Assembly (NCBI GenBank): GCA_016191335.1
Contig: JACPOW010000097.1
Location: 1 to 49,068, forward strand
DNA from: Elusimicrobiota bacterium
GTDB taxonomy: Bacteria; Elusimicrobiota; Elusimicrobia; UBA1565; UBA9628
Length of the DNA: 49,068 bases
Direction of reading: 5' to 3'
Positions 48,394-49,068 of the stretch are shown one piece after another. How positions within the stretch are numbered: the stretch's first letter is position 1; each line of letters opens with the position of its first letter. The notes beneath the pieces were generated by a model. It saw only the letters and a list, made by a program, of their open reading frames with translations. It did not search any database and was not told the DNA's origin. A program made the position numbers and the translations under genes.

Positions 48394-48864
48394 CTAGGAG
48401 AGCGCTTGGTAGTGGCCGTCGATGAGGGCCTGCGCCCGGCCGCAGTAGCGACGGATCAACTTGGTCCAACTCTCAGGATCGGCATCCTCAGATGCAGAGA
48501 GAAGGTCCGGGCCATCGTCCATCGAGACTGATTTCATGGTCGCCGCGCTATAGCTGTAGCTCGTGTTGCGTTCGGCCCGGGCGATGGCCGCCGCTTTCTT
48601 GGGGAACAGCTTCTTCGCGATTTTCAAGTAAGGCCAATTTTTCTTTTCACGCAGGTCCCAGGCAGCCAGATATTTTTCCATCGGGCCATCCGCCCGACGA
48701 AGCCATTCGGGAAATTCCGCGCGGACTTCCGCGCGAATGCGATCGATGTGCTCCGCGACCGACTCCTTCAGAACGTCCGCGTGCGCGGAGAAGTTGATGG
48801 CAAGGACTCGCCACCGCCAACGCTTCGCGCCCCAGAGGTCGATGGCCGGGTTCTTGAAGCGCAC
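48394..48864 (-). CDS. Unknown protein of the integrated element
   Basis: A 156-residue soluble protein with basic helices: WGAKRWRWRVLAINFSAHAD, LKESVAEHIDRIRAEVRAEF, YLKIAKKLFPKKAAAIARAE, and LIRRYCGRAQALIDGHYQAL at the end. I do not recognise it. The start at 48864 is the first ATG in the frame and lacks a strong ribosome site. About 100 bases separate it from the XRE gene. Bases 48865-49030 hold no gene that I can support. Confidence 0.55.
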   Translation of the reverse strand: MRFKNPAIDLWGAKRWRWRVLAINFSAHADVLKESVAEHIDRIRAEVRAEFPEWLRRADGPMEKYLAAWDLREKKNWPYLKIAKKLFPKKAAAIARAERNTSYSYSAATMKSVSMDDGPDLLSASEDADPESWTKLIRRYCGRAQALIDGHYQALS

Positions 48865-49030
48865 GGTCCTGGCATCTAAGACCTTCGCATCATCAAGTAT
48901 TGTCCGCTCATGGGTGTTCCAAAAAGGGGGTCTTCTCCAAACCGAGTGGGTGAAACTGGTGTGAGAAACGGCGTGCTCTCGACGGAGAACCGGCTATTCT
49001 GATGGTCGAGAAATCTGGCACGATTGGCGG

Positions 49031-49068
49031 ATGCCAAAACAGCGCCATCTGCGGGACGCCTATCGCTT
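49031..49068 (+). CDS. Start of a plus-strand gene cut by the window edge, possibly a transposase
   Basis: ATG at 49031 reads MPKQRHLRDAYR and then runs off the edge. The RHLRDAYR pattern resembles the first residues of some insertion-sequence transposases, but 12 residues cannot prove it. It is the only plus-strand candidate gene at this end. Confidence 0.25.
   Translation, partial: MPKQRHLRDAYR

Larger units (their letters stand above)
43852..49068. mobile_element. Integrated element at tRNA-Asp, right end outside the window
   Basis: From the tRNA-Asp 3' end onward all recognisable genes but the last are on the minus strand. They comprise a large serine recombinase, several small unknown genes, a winged-helix replication-type protein and an XRE regulator. 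Genes are short, overlap by a few bases and have clear ribosome sites, unlike the chromosomal genes to the left. No capsid, conjugation or resistance genes are seen up to the edge, so it may be a small integrative plasmid or phage-satellite-like element. No second copy of the tRNA 3' end occurs in the window, so the right attachment site must lie beyond 49068. Confidence 0.7.

Noticed and set aside
1..49068. CRISPR arrays or a defence system
   Set aside because: No regularly spaced direct repeats were seen, and no Cas, restriction or toxin-antitoxin genes were recognised in the window or the integrated element.

Overview
The window is GC-rich bacterial DNA coding densely on both strands. The organism looks Gram-negative: it has lipoboxes, an outer-membrane beta-barrel of the PorV type, other secreted barrels and a SlyD-type chaperone. 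It also looks at least partly anaerobic, because it carries a 2-oxoacid:ferredoxin oxidoreductase operon with an FNR-type promoter. Secreted proteins with long Ala/Pro-rich leaders and pseudopilin-like lipoproteins remind me of high-GC Elusimicrobiota, but this assignment is an inference and no rRNA or marker gene is present to settle it.

Layout. (1) 118-11414, minus strand: one tightly packed run reading PorV-like barrel with TPRs, FliF/FliG/TPR fusion, large coiled-coil protein, FlbD, MotA, MotB, lipoprotein, cysteine desulfurase, MnmA, lipoprotein. It is headed by a sigma70-type promoter and a c-di-GMP (GEMM-I type) riboswitch. It looks like a stripped-down flagellar-type rotor and stator with envelope parts, and the window has no filament, hook, rod or export genes. 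(2) 11767-18918: a secreted M48 metalloprotease, small secreted or membrane proteins, a DMT exporter, a CBS/ferritin-like protein, a barrel protein and a HAD phosphatase with an altered nucleophile. (3) 19049-23149: aromatic amino acid genes (chorismate mutase, aminotransferase, TyrA, PheA) converging on a DAHP synthase. (4) 23184-28202: korA-korB-sucC-sucD, which interconvert 2-oxoglutarate, succinyl-CoA and succinate using ferredoxin. (5) 28989-37040: a CHASE2 Ser/Thr kinase, PP2C phosphatase and FHA operon that continues into a lower-GC pseudo-protease and an unknown gene. (6) 37134-43749: BioY, a histidine kinase, small secreted or zinc-ribbon proteins, SlyD, a transglutaminase-like protein, tRNA-Val and CvpA. 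(7) 43796 to the right edge: tRNA-Asp followed by an integrated element with a large serine recombinase whose reading frame ends inside the tRNA.

How genes work together. The motor operon probably couples ion flow through MotA/MotB to a FliG torque ring fused to its own membrane anchor, under c-di-GMP control. The kinase, phosphatase and FHA protein form a phospho-threonine circuit. Genes inside operons are usually joined by ATGA or GTGA overlaps. Genes that start transcription units very often have a -10 element only 5-9 bases before the start codon, which suggests that leaderless transcripts are common in this organism.
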